NCBI RefSeq assembly: GCF_003339525.1
Contig: NZ_CP031124.1
Span: 992,001 to 1,056,000 of the forward strand
Length of the DNA stretch: 64,000 nucleotides
Origin: Ephemeroptericola cinctiostellae
Lineage (GTDB): Bacteria; Pseudomonadota; Gammaproteobacteria; Burkholderiales; Burkholderiaceae
Reading direction: 5' to 3'
Position numbers and translations under genes: made by a program. The notes beneath the pieces are model-generated. The model saw only the letters and a list, made by a program, of their open reading frames with translations, was not told where the DNA came from and ran no database searches. Positions 38,409 through 48,300 of the stretch are shown here, one piece after another; within the stretch, counting starts at the first letter, position 1; each line of letters begins with the position of its first letter.

Positions 38409-38467
38409 TGCGATTCAATAAAATATGCAGTTCAATTTGGGTTTAATCTATAAAAGAAGGTGGAGAC

Positions 38468-39811
38468 ATGAAGACAAATCAGTTTATGAAGCATTGGGTT
38501 GCTGGCATTTCTGCGGCATTGTTGTTGGCGGCTTGTGGCGGTGAAAAACCAAAGGACGCACCAAAAGCAGCGGATGCAGGCGCAGCAGCGGCACCTGCAG
38601 CAGCGGGTGGCGTTGAAGTGACCATTTCTTGTGGCTCTGTTGGACAAGACCATGATGTGTGTCAAAAAAATGTGGCTGAGTGGGAAAAGAAAACAGGCAA
38701 TAAAGTGAAACTTTATTCCGATCCAAAAGATTCGTCTGAAAAATTAGCGTTATTCCGTCAGCAGTTTGGTGCGGGTGCGTCGGACGTTGATGTCTTGATG
38801 GTTGACGTGGTGTGGCCGGGCATTTTGAAAGACCATTTGTTGGATTTGAAAGAAGCCACAAAAGGTTCTGAAAAAGATTTCTTCCCAGCCATCGTTGCGA
38901 ACAACACAATTGACGGTAAATTGTTGGCGATGCCTTGGTTCACTGATGCTGGTTTATTGTACTATCGCAAAGACTTGCTGGAAAAATACAAAGAAAAAGT
39001 ACCCACAACATGGGATGAGTTGACTGCAACGGCGAAAAAAATCCAAGATGGTGAGCGTGCTGCGGGCAATAAAGACATGCAGGGTTATGTATTTCAAGCC
39101 AAAGCTTCAGAAACTTTGACATGTGATGCGTTGGAGTGGGTGGCGTCATACAATGGCGGTACCATTGTTGATAGCACGGGTAAAGTGACCATTAATAATC
39201 CAGGTGCAGCCAAGGCCTTGGATACTGCGGCAGGATGGGTGGGCACGATTGCACCAAAAGGCGTGTTGAACTACGCTGAAGAAGAGGCGCGCGGCGTGTT
39301 CCAAAACGGTAACTCAGTGTTTATGCGCAACTGGCCTTATGCTTGGTCTGGCGCTCAGTCTGCTGATTCTAAAATTAAAGACAAAGTGGGTGTGTCTCCA
39401 TTGCCTAAAGGTGGTGCAGATGGTCGCAATGCGGCGACTTTGGGCGGCTGGCAGTTGGCGGTGTCTAAATATTCTAAACATCCAAAAGAAGCCACTGATT
39501 TGGTGATGTTCTTGACCAGCAAAGAGGTTCAAAAACAACGCGCGATTGATGGTGCTTACAACCCAACCATCCCTGCTTTGTATCAAGACAAGGACATTCT
39601 TGCTAAAAATCCGTTCTTTGGCGATTTGATGAAAGTGTTTGAATCTTCTGTGGCTCGTCTTTCCACACCAACAGGTGCGAAGTACAATGAAGTGTCAAAT
39701 GCATTCTGGAATGCTTCAAGTTCTGTGTTGTCAGGCAAAGCCAAAGGTGCTGAGGCTGTGGCAAAACTCGAAGAAGACTTGAATAAAATCAGCCGTGGTG
39801 GTAAGTGGTAA
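38468..39811 (+). CDS. Sugar ABC transporter substrate-binding lipoprotein (alpha-glucoside/trehalose type)
   Basis: 447 aa. The signal sequence ends in the lipobox LLAAC (Cys about residue 24), then an Ala/Pro/Lys-rich linker and a family 1 solute-binding domain: NVAEWEKKTGNKVKLYSDPKDSSEKLALFRQQF, VLMVDVVWPG, PWFTDAGLLYYRKDLLEKY. These are closest to AglE/ThuE/MalE proteins for maltose, trehalose, sucrose or other alpha-glucosides. GGTGGAG lies before the ATG. It heads a five-gene operon; the gap to the first permease is 231 bp, longer than the others, so the binding-protein mRNA may be made in excess. Confidence 0.88.
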   Translation: MKTNQFMKHWVAGISAALLLAACGGEKPKDAPKAADAGAAAAPAAAGGVEVTISCGSVGQDHDVCQKNVAEWEKKTGNKVKLYSDPKDSSEKLALFRQQFGAGASDVDVLMVDVVWPGILKDHLLDLKEATKGSEKDFFPAIVANNTIDGKLLAMPWFTDAGLLYYRKDLLEKYKEKVPTTWDELTATAKKIQDGERAAGNKDMQGYVFQAKASETLTCDALEWVASYNGGTIVDSTGKVTINNPGAAKALDTAAGWVGTIAPKGVLNYAEEEARGVFQNGNSVFMRNWPYAWSGAQSADSKIKDKVGVSPLPKGGADGRNAATLGGWQLAVSKYSKHPKEATDLVMFLTSKEVQKQRAIDGAYNPTIPALYQDKDILAKNPFFGDLMKVFESSVARLSTPTGAKYNEVSNAFWNASSSVLSGKAKGAEAVAKLEEDLNKISRGGKW

Positions 39812-40042
39812 TATAAAAGTGGAAGCGTTGTTCACAAACGCTTCCCTTTTTATATCTGAGATGTAGTAAAACTAGAAATAAGGTGTGTGATTTTGTTTTT
39901 TTGTCGCTTCTGTTGGCGATGATTGTTTCAGCACATTGTTCTAATACAATAATTAACATAATAAAAACATATTGCTTGCGTGCCTGCACAGACTGATGCT
40001 GTGTGGGTCTCTTCTACAAGCGATACAACAGGAGACCATATC

Positions 40043-40960
40043 ATGAGTCAGGCTCAACAAAGCGCATTAACCCGTCAGCGGGTGCGCAGTGCATGGACAT
40101 TTTTAGCGCCTATGCTTGTCATTTTATTCTGTGTGGCGGGTTGGCCGTTGATGCGAACCATTTGGTTCAGCTTCACCGATGCAACCATTGACACCATGAG
40201 AAGTGGTAATAAATTTATTGGGTTAGAGAATTATTTTGGTGAGTATGGCTTGTTTGCCACGGGCAAAGCTTTGATTCAGGATAAATGGGGTTCAGCCATT
40301 TCCAATACATTGATTTTCTCACTGATTTCTGTGACCCTTGAAACGATTCTTGGAACGATTGTGGCGTTGGTTCTCAATGCTGAATTTAAAGGTCGGGCGA
40401 TTGTTCGTGCTGCGGTGTTGGTGCCTTGGGCGATTCCAACCATCGTTTCTGCAAAAATGTGGGGCTGGATGATGAATGACCAATTTGGTGTGCTCAATCA
40501 CATCTTGGGTTACATTGGTGTGGCACCTCAAGCGTGGGTGGCGGATCCGCATTTGGCTTTATTTTCAGTTGTGTTGGTGGATGTGTGGAAAACCACGGCA
40601 TTTATGGCTTTGTTGATTTTAGCCGCCTTGCAAATGTTACCTAAAGATTGCTATGAGGCCGCTGAAGTGGATGGCATTCATCCTGTTAAAGTGTTTTTCA
40701 AGGTCACTTTGCCTTTGATTAAACCTGCGCTGATGGTGGCTGTGATTTTCCGTTTGTTGGATGCTTTGCGGGTGTTTGATTTGATTTATGTGTTGACTTC
40801 GAACAGTGAAGAAACCATCACCATGTCGGGTTATGTGCGTCAAGAAATGATTGACAACGCCAATGTGGGCTTTGGTTCCGCGGCTGCAACTGTGTTGTTC
40901 TTGATCATTGGTGCATGCACAATCGCATATATGAAATTCAGTAAATTAAAAGTGGATTGA
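40043..40960 (+). CDS. Sugar ABC transporter permease (MalF-like)
   Basis: 305 aa with six membrane helices. The EAA loop DCYEAAEVDGIHPVKVFFKVTLP is the ATPase contact site of binding-protein-dependent permeases. The ATG at 40043 follows AGGAGA by 7 bp; an earlier in-frame ATG at 39980 has no such site. It pairs with the MalG-like gene 85 bp downstream. Confidence 0.92.
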   Translation: MSQAQQSALTRQRVRSAWTFLAPMLVILFCVAGWPLMRTIWFSFTDATIDTMRSGNKFIGLENYFGEYGLFATGKALIQDKWGSAISNTLIFSLISVTLETILGTIVALVLNAEFKGRAIVRAAVLVPWAIPTIVSAKMWGWMMNDQFGVLNHILGYIGVAPQAWVADPHLALFSVVLVDVWKTTAFMALLILAALQMLPKDCYEAAEVDGIHPVKVFFKVTLPLIKPALMVAVIFRLLDALRVFDLIYVLTSNSEETITMSGYVRQEMIDNANVGFGSAAATVLFLIIGACTIAYMKFSKLKVD

Positions 40961-41045
40961 TTTTATCTCTGCTTGAAATGCCATGGCTTACGGGGTTAAT
41001 GGATGGCATTGACCTCGTTGCATCAAAAATAAAAAAGGATACATC

Positions 41046-41882
41046 ATGTCTAATAAATTGGGATATCGAATCGGCTTTTGGTTGCTGGTTGCGGTGATTG
41101 TGATTTTTTCTGTGTTCCCGTTTTACTATGCGATCATCACGTCGTTCCGTACGGGTGCTGCTTTGTATGATTCATCAATGGTATTTGACAGCTTCAAGTG
41201 GGACAACTATCGCGATTTGTTTGCCAATCCTGATCAGTCATTCATTAAGCCGTTGCTGAACTCGATCATGGTCGCAACATTGGTTGTTGTTGTGTCGTTG
41301 TTTGTGAGCGTGACCTCTGCTTACGCTCTAGGGCGTGTGAATTTTAAAGGTCGCGGCTTCTTGTTGATGGTGGTGTTGGCGGTTTCCATGTTCCCGCAAG
41401 TGGCGGTGTTGTCGGGGATGTTTGAAATGATGCGAGCCTTTGGTTTGTACGGCAAAACGTTGGGTTTGATTCTGCCTTACATGATTTTCACTTTACCGTT
41501 CACTGTGTGGGTGTTGACCACGTTCATGCGTGATTTGCCAAAAGAGCTTGAAGAAGCTGCGATTATGGATGGTTGCACACCATGGCGCATCATCAAAGAC
41601 GTGTTCATGCCGTTGATGTGGCCTGCTTTAGTTTCCACAGGTTTGCTTGCTTTCATTGCTGCTTGGAATGAGTTCATGTTTGCGTTAACTTTTGTGAACA
41701 GCAATGATTCACGTACTGTGCCTGTGGCGATCTCTTTATTGAGTGGTGCCAGCGAACATGAATTGCCTTGGGGCAAAATCATGGCGGCATCGGTCATTGT
41801 GACTTTGCCATTGATTGCCATGGTATTGGCATTCCAACGCAAGATTGTTTCTGGTTTGACGGCAGGTGCAGTTAAAGGTTAA
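41046..41882 (+). CDS. Sugar ABC transporter permease (MalG-like)
   Basis: 278 aa with six helices. The EAA loop is ELEEAAIMDGCTPWRIIKDVFMP. The C-terminal end VSGLTAGAVKG is typical of MalG-like subunits. AAAAAGGATACATC precedes the ATG. It forms the heterodimeric channel with the upstream permease. Confidence 0.92.
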   Translation: MSNKLGYRIGFWLLVAVIVIFSVFPFYYAIITSFRTGAALYDSSMVFDSFKWDNYRDLFANPDQSFIKPLLNSIMVATLVVVVSLFVSVTSAYALGRVNFKGRGFLLMVVLAVSMFPQVAVLSGMFEMMRAFGLYGKTLGLILPYMIFTLPFTVWVLTTFMRDLPKELEEAAIMDGCTPWRIIKDVFMPLMWPALVSTGLLAFIAAWNEFMFALTFVNSNDSRTVPVAISLLSGASEHELPWGKIMAASVIVTLPLIAMVLAFQRKIVSGLTAGAVKG

Positions 41883-41946
41883 TTGGGAGTTCCATGTTTC
41901 TTTCGCTGCATTGAAAGGCATACATTAAGAGAAGAGGGTTTTAGGC

Positions 41947-43599
41947 ATGACAACATTTTTGCAACATCCAGCCAATCAAAGTGATCCTGACTGGTGGCGT
42001 GGTGCGGTGATTTATCAGATTTATCCGCGCAGCTATCAGGACTCAAATGATGATGGCATTGGGGATTTGCAAGGCATTATTTCTCGTTTGCCGTACATTG
42101 CTGATTTGGGTGTGGATGCCATTTGGTTGTCACCTTTTTTCAAGTCGCCAATGAAAGATTTTGGCTACGATGTGTCGGATTATTGTGATGTTGATCCCAT
42201 GTTTGGCACGTTGGATGATTTTAAAATGTTGCTTAAAAAGGCGCATGGCTTGGGCTTGCGTGTGGTGATTGATCAAGTGATGAGCCATACGGCCGATGTG
42301 CATCCGTGGTTTATTGAAAGCCGTGCGGATAAAGTCAATCCGAAAGCCGATTGGTATGTGTGGGCGGATGCCAAGGATGATGGCACACCGCCGACCAATT
42401 GGATGTCGATTTTTGGTGGGTCTGCGTGGCAATGGGATACACGGCGTGAGCAGTATTACATGCATAATTTTTTAACCAGCCAGCCTGATTTGAACTTTCA
42501 CAATGAAGAGGTTCAATTGGCATTGCTGGAAGCCGCTCAGTTTTGGTTGGATTTGGGGGTGGATGGTTTCCGTTTGGATACGGCCAACTTTTATGTGCAT
42601 GATCAATTGTTGCGCAATAACCCACCAAATGGCCGTCCGAAAGAGGCCGATGGCAGTGCGCCTTCATCCAATCCGTATGCATGGCAAAAGCATGTGTATG
42701 ACAAATCTCAACCTGAGAACATTGTTTTTGTTCAACGTTTGCGCCAGTTTCTCAATCGCTATCCAGGCATCATGACGGTGGGTGAATTGGGTGATGATGA
42801 CTCAATTGGCATCATGGTGGCTTACACTGAGGGCGGTGATAAGCTGAACATGACGTATACGTTCAAGTTGCTGGGGGAGATGCACAAAGGGGTTTGGGTT
42901 CGCAATGCAATTGAAGAGTATGAGTTGCGTGCGAAAGAAGGTTGTTGGCCATCGTGGCCCTTGTCGAATCATGATGTGATGCGTTTAGCAACACGTTGGG
43001 AGGCCGATGATGCGGCTTTGCGCACCTATGCCGCAATGCAGTTGTGTGTGCGTGGCAGCCCATGTGTGTATCAAGGCGATGAGCTGGGTTTGCCCGAAGC
43101 TGAATTGACTTTTGAACAATTACAAGATCCATATGGCATCACCATGTGGCCTGCATTTAAAGGGCGAGATGGCTGTCGCACCCCCATGCCGTGGGCTAAA
43201 AATGAGCTTAATGCGGGTTTTAGCCGTGCAGAAAAAACATGGTTGCCTGTGGCTGAAACGCATTTTGATTTGGCGGTTGACCAACAAAGCCATGCAAATA
43301 GCTTATTGAGTCACTATCAAAACTGTTTGCATCAACGCAAGCAATTGCCTGTTTTATTAAAAGGCACCATGCAGGTTTTACCTGCACAGGATGACATTTT
43401 TGCATTTGTACGGGCTTTTGAAGGCAAACGGTTGTTGTGTGTGTTTAATTTGGCGGCAACGCCAACGACGTATCGCTTACCAAACGATGCCGTCATTCAA
43501 GCATTCGCGGATTTTCCGCAAACAGAGTTGGCAGCGGGCATTGGACAAAAGGACTTGGTCTTGAGCGCGTGGCAAACCGTGGTGGCGTGGATTGAATAG
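41947..43599 (+). CDS. Alpha-glucosidase, glycoside hydrolase family 13
   Basis: 550 aa. The GH13 barrel shows WWRGAVIYQIYPRSYQDSN, GVDAIWLSPFFKSPMKDFGYDV, VIDQVMSHTADVHPW, the nucleophile in GVDGFRLDTANF, the acid/base Glu in MTVGELGDDDS, and LSNHDVMR with the conserved His-Asp. There is no signal peptide, so it acts in the cytoplasm, probably releasing glucose from imported maltose, trehalose, sucrose or isomaltose-type sugars. Gene order binding protein, permease, permease, glucosidase, ATPase equals that of rhizobial aglEFGAK. Close relatives include sucrose and oligo-1,6-glucosidases, so exact specificity is open. Confidence 0.92.
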   Translation: MTTFLQHPANQSDPDWWRGAVIYQIYPRSYQDSNDDGIGDLQGIISRLPYIADLGVDAIWLSPFFKSPMKDFGYDVSDYCDVDPMFGTLDDFKMLLKKAHGLGLRVVIDQVMSHTADVHPWFIESRADKVNPKADWYVWADAKDDGTPPTNWMSIFGGSAWQWDTRREQYYMHNFLTSQPDLNFHNEEVQLALLEAAQFWLDLGVDGFRLDTANFYVHDQLLRNNPPNGRPKEADGSAPSSNPYAWQKHVYDKSQPENIVFVQRLRQFLNRYPGIMTVGELGDDDSIGIMVAYTEGGDKLNMTYTFKLLGEMHKGVWVRNAIEEYELRAKEGCWPSWPLSNHDVMRLATRWEADDAALRTYAAMQLCVRGSPCVYQGDELGLPEAELTFEQLQDPYGITMWPAFKGRDGCRTPMPWAKNELNAGFSRAEKTWLPVAETHFDLAVDQQSHANSLLSHYQNCLHQRKQLPVLLKGTMQVLPAQDDIFAFVRAFEGKRLLCVFNLAATPTTYRLPNDAVIQAFADFPQTELAAGIGQKDLVLSAWQTVVAWIE

Positions 43600-43652
43600 A
43601 GGTGTTTTATTTAAACCAACGACAACATTTTTCAAAAAAAGGAAAATAAAAA

Positions 43653-44849
43653 ATGGCTGAACTACTTTTTACAGGCGTACATAAACGCTACGGGGACAAT
43701 CCTTATACCATTCGTGATGTGAATCTACACATCAAAGATGGAGAATTTTGTGTGTTCGTCGGTCCATCTGGTTGTGGTAAGTCAACCCTCTTGCGTATGG
43801 TTGCGGGCTTAGAGGACATCACCAGTGGTGAGCTTCAAATTGGCGGTAAACGCGTGAATGAAGCAGCACCCTCTGAACGCGGCGTGTCGATGGTGTTCCA
43901 GAGCTATGCTCTGTATCCACACATGACGGTGCGTGAAAACATGGGTTTTGGTTTGAAAGTGGCAAAAACGGAAGAAAGCACTGTTGATAAAAAAGTGAGC
44001 CATGCCGCTAAAATTTTACAGCTGGATCATTTGCTTGAGCGTTTGCCGAAAGAGTTGTCAGGTGGTCAGCGTCAACGTGTGGCGATTGGTCGTGCGATTG
44101 TTCGTGAGCCCGGCGTGTTTTTGTTTGACGAACCCTTGTCAAACTTGGATGCGGCATTGCGTGTGAAAACCCGCATTGAAATCGCCCGTTTGCACAAAGA
44201 CATTGGTCACGCCAGCATGATTTATGTGACCCATGATCAAGTAGAAGCGATGACTTTGGCGGATAAAATTGTTTTGCTTAATGCGGGTGAACCTGTTCAA
44301 CGCGATGGCTCAATTGCACAGTGTGGTGCACCACTTGAGTTGTATCACTTTCCCGTGAATAAATTTGTGGCGGGCTTTATTGGCTCACCTAAAATGAACT
44401 TTGTCGATGGTGTGCTTGAAAGTGCTGAACCTGATGGGGCCGTGGTTAAAATCGGTCACAAATTGATCAAAGCGCGCATCAATGCTGTGGGCATGCCTGC
44501 TGGCAGCAAATTAGAAATCGGCATTCGTCCAGAACACACGGCCATGGTGCAAGGTGATGGCGATAATGTGATTCAAGGGACTGTTGAGTTTATTGAAAAA
44601 CTGGGTGAATCATCTTACTTGTATGTTCGCGTGCCCAATGCAGAAGAAACCATGACGGTTCGCCAATTGGGCGATACGGATCATGTGATTGGTGATCAAA
44701 TTTCAGTATACCTCGCTCCAGACAGCTTGCATGCCTTTAAAGACGATGGCCGTGCATGTGCTCGCACCATTCGAGTGGATTCTGTGAAAGATGATTTGTT
44801 TGTTGCTGGCGTTGCTGGTAGTGTGTTGACCAGTCACATTAACCCATAA
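43653..44849 (+). CDS. Sugar ABC transporter ATPase (MalK/UgpC family)
   Basis: 398 aa. Walker A is GPSGCGKSTLLRMVAG, Q-loop SMVFQSYALYPHMTV, signature LSGGQRQRVAIGRAI, Walker B VFLFDEPLSNLD. The C-terminal OB-fold regulatory domain (about 240-398) has FIGSPKMNFVDG and GIRPEHTAM. It energises the two permeases. Compared with usual MalK-type proteins of about 360-370 residues it carries a few insertions, such as NAGEPVQRDGSIAQCGAP where most relatives have a shorter loop. GAAAAT before the ATG is a weak ribosome site. A terminator follows. Confidence 0.92.
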   Translation: MAELLFTGVHKRYGDNPYTIRDVNLHIKDGEFCVFVGPSGCGKSTLLRMVAGLEDITSGELQIGGKRVNEAAPSERGVSMVFQSYALYPHMTVRENMGFGLKVAKTEESTVDKKVSHAAKILQLDHLLERLPKELSGGQRQRVAIGRAIVREPGVFLFDEPLSNLDAALRVKTRIEIARLHKDIGHASMIYVTHDQVEAMTLADKIVLLNAGEPVQRDGSIAQCGAPLELYHFPVNKFVAGFIGSPKMNFVDGVLESAEPDGAVVKIGHKLIKARINAVGMPAGSKLEIGIRPEHTAMVQGDGDNVIQGTVEFIEKLGESSYLYVRVPNAEETMTVRQLGDTDHVIGDQISVYLAPDSLHAFKDDGRACARTIRVDSVKDDLFVAGVAGSVLTSHINP

Positions 44850-45352
44850 TAAATCACATGTAAAATTTAATTATAAAGCTCTCTCCATATTGAATTTCCC
44901 ACCGTAAGGTGGGATTTTTTTTGCCCGCAAGAGGCATGTTCAGGTTTCTCCGTGGGGCGACAATGCCAGTCAATTGGCATTCTTTGATCCATTTTATGCG
45001 TTGTTTAAGGTTGAATGCGCCCATTAAATATCAATTAATCTTTCACTTGTTGATTTCAATAAAATTTTATTGCGTTTAAATAAGTTTGAAATTGGTGTGT
45101 TTGATTTTTAATGTATTTTTTAACTATATCTAAATAATTATTTTGTTGCTTTTTTGCTTAAATCATTTACATTTTTTGGTTGGATATCAATTTAAATTTC
45201 TTTAAACCATTTTTTTTGTGTTAATTGGATTTATTTATAGATAAAATATCGTTTTTTTAGTTAAGTTTTTTAAATTAATTGAGTTTTTTATTTAAGTAGT
45301 TTAACTAAATAGTGGTGTTCAATTAAGTTTTAATCGCATAAAGGTCTGAATA
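44850..45352 (+). other. A+T-rich spacer upstream of the adhesin gene
   Basis: 503 bp. The terminator of the sugar operon is at 44897-44922. From about 45030 to 45352 the sequence is extremely A+T-rich with repeated TTAAGT and TTTAA motifs. TTGGAT near 45224 and TATCGT near 45246 (16-bp spacer) are a weak promoter candidate. Such tracts often bind H-NS-like silencers. Confidence 0.45.
44897..44922 (+). terminator. Rho-independent terminator after the sugar ABC operon
   Basis: TCCCACC GTAA GGTGGGA followed by eight T, 48 bp after the ATPase gene stop. Confidence 0.9.
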
Positions 45353-48300
45353 ATGAATAAAACATACAATCTTGTCTACAATGAAGAGTTGGGGACGTGG
45401 GTCGCTGTTTCTGAGATAACCAAGGCCAAAGGTAAGAAAAAAGCATCTGTAGCGATTGCGTTGTCCTTGTTCTCTCTTTTGAATGCGGCTCATGCACAGG
45501 TGATCATTGGAACCGTTAATTCGGCTGGTGTTTTATCGACGGGCACCGCCAGCGCCTTGATTGATTCGGCAACGCAAAATGGTGGGGTGGCGATTGGCGG
45601 GCATTCGACAGCATCAGCCATTCAAACGATTGCGATTGGTGGCGCCACTGCTTCAGCAAAATCAGCCATTGCAATTGGTTGGGCTTCAGTTGCGTCACAA
45701 GGACAAGGTGTTGTTTTGGGCGCGTACAGCACCGCAGGCAACCAAGGGATTGCGGTGGGTGCGAATGTGACCGCAACAGGTTATGGTGCTATTGGCATTG
45801 GTGGCGATGACATCAAACCCTTATGGGGCAGTAGCATTGGTGGGATTGCGACCGTTCCGAGTGTATACAGCAGTACTTTGGCCTCTGGTGATGCTTCTGT
45901 TGCAAATGGTACGGGCTCAATAGCTTCAACAGCGGGTGCTGTGGCCGTGGGTGCAATGGCAACAGCTTCAGGTGTCACGGGCACTGCTGTTGGTTTGTAT
46001 GCGCAGGCCACAAACGACTACTCCGTTGCCTTGGGTGCAGGTTCAAGTGCTTTTGGTGTGGATTCAACTGCTGTGGGTGTGGGTTCAGGTGCGACAAGCC
46101 TTGGCGCAAGCGCGTTTGGTTTTGGTGCCAAAGCCATGGCCACCAAAACAGTTGCACTTGGGTATTTTTCATCGGCAACGGCTGTGGACAGCATTGCCAT
46201 TGGTGATAGCACGACATCCAGCGGTGAAAACTCGATTGCGGTCGGTGTGAATGCTTCTGCAACAAATAACAATGCGATTGCGGTCGGTAATACGTCACAT
46301 GCAACCAGTGACCGGACAATTGCGATGGGTCTTAGCGCAAGCGCAACAACATCGGATGCCATTGCGATCGGTTCAAGTGCAAAATCGCTTAATTCTTATG
46401 CGTTGGCTGTTGGTCAAAATGCATACGCAGGTAACTCAAATAGCATTGCAATTGGTGCGAATACGGTCTCATCCAATGCGGCCAATACGATTTCATTGGG
46501 TAGCTCTTCAACATCATTGGGTAATAATGCCATCAGCATCGGTAATTCCAACACGGTGGATGCCAATTCAGACAGCTCAATGGCCGTTGGTAACAACAAT
46601 ACAGTGACATTGGCAAAGAAAACTGTGGTTTTCGGTAACAGCATCAAAGCAATCTATGACAACAACGTCATTCTTGGCGACTCCTCAGCAGACAAACAAA
46701 AGCAGCAAGTGTCATCGGCGACAGTTGGTGGTGTCACGTATTCAGGTTTTGCTGGTACCGCTTCTGGGGTCGTTTCTGTAGGCAGTGCAGGTGCTGAACG
46801 TCAACTGGTTAATGTTGCCCCAGGTGAAATTACATCAACCAGTACCGATGCGATCAATGGCTCGCAATTGTATGCGGCAATGAGCGTGGCACAAAGTAGC
46901 ATTGCTTCTTTGTCTTCAAGTGTTGGTGGAGGAAGTAGTTCGGGTAGCGCAGTGGCTTCATTGTCGACATTGACATCAACAGGTTTGAGTTCAGCCAATA
47001 GCGCAGTGGCTTCGTTGTCGACATCGACATCAACAGGCTTGAGTTCAACTAACAGCGCAGTGGCTTCATTGTCGACTTCAACCTCGACAGGCTTGAGCAC
47101 CGTTGATTCAGCCGTGGCTTCTTTGTCAACGTCAACGTCGACAGGCTTGAGCACGGTGGATTCAGCTGTGGCTTCGTTATCAACGTCAACCTCAACAGGT
47201 TTGAGCACCGTTGATTCAGCAGTGGCTTCGTTGTCGACTTCAACCTCAACAGGTTTGAGCACCGTTGATTCAGCAGTGGCTTCGTTGTCAACATCGACTT
47301 CAACAGGCTTGAGCACAGTGGATTCAGCTGTGGCTTCGTTGTCGACTTCGACTTCAACAGGTTTGAGTACTGTGGATTCAGCAGTGGCTTCATTGTCGAC
47401 TTCGACTTCAACAGGTTTGAGCACTGTGGATTCAGCAGTGGCTTCATTGTCGACTTCGACTTCAACAGGCTTGAGCACAGTGGATTCAGCTGTGGCTTCG
47501 TTGTCGACTTCGACTTCAACAGGTTTGAGTACTGTGGATTCAGCAGTGGCTTCATTGTCGACTTCGACTTCAACAGGTTTGAGCACTGTGGATTCAGCAG
47601 TGGCTTCATTGTCAACGTCAACGTCGACAGGTTTGAGCACTGTGGATTCAGCCGTGGCTTCATTGTCGACTTCAACCTCAACAGGTTTGAGCACCGTTGA
47701 TTCAGCCGTGGCTTCATTGTCGACTTCAACCTCAACAGGTTTGAGTACCGTTGATTCAGCCGTGGCTTCATTGTCGACTTCAACTTCAACAGGTTTGAGC
47801 ACTGTTGATTCAGCCGTGGCTTCATTGTCGACTTCAACTTCAACAGGTTTGAGTACCGTTGATTCAGCTGTGGCTTCGTTGTCGACTTCAACTTCGACAG
47901 GTTTGAGCACTGTGGATTCAGCCGTGGCTTCATTGTCAACTTCGACTTCAACAGGCTTGAGCACAGTGGATTCAGCTGTGGCTTCGTTGTCGACTTCGAC
48001 TTCAACAGGTTTGAGTACTGTGGATTCAGCAGTGGCTTCATTGTCGACTTCGACTTCAACAGGTTTGAGCACTGTGGATTCAGCAGTGGCTTCATTGTCA
48101 ACGTCAACGTCGACAGGTTTGAGCACTGTGGATTCAGCCGTGGCTTCATTGTCGACTTCAACCTCAACAGGTTTGAGCACCGTTGATTCAGCCGTGGCTT
48201 CATTGTCGACTTCAACCTCAACAGGTTTGAGTACCGTTGATTCAGCCGTGGCTTCATTGTCGACTTCAACTTCAACAGGTTTGAGCACTGTTGATTCAGC

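Larger units (their letters stand above)
37961..38467 (+). other. Divergent regulatory spacer between phasin and sugar operons
   Basis: 507 bp without a gene. The left half holds the phaP promoter with its paired elements. The right half holds two plus-strand promoter candidates and four phased GTAAG repeats. These are itemised separately. Confidence 0.7.
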
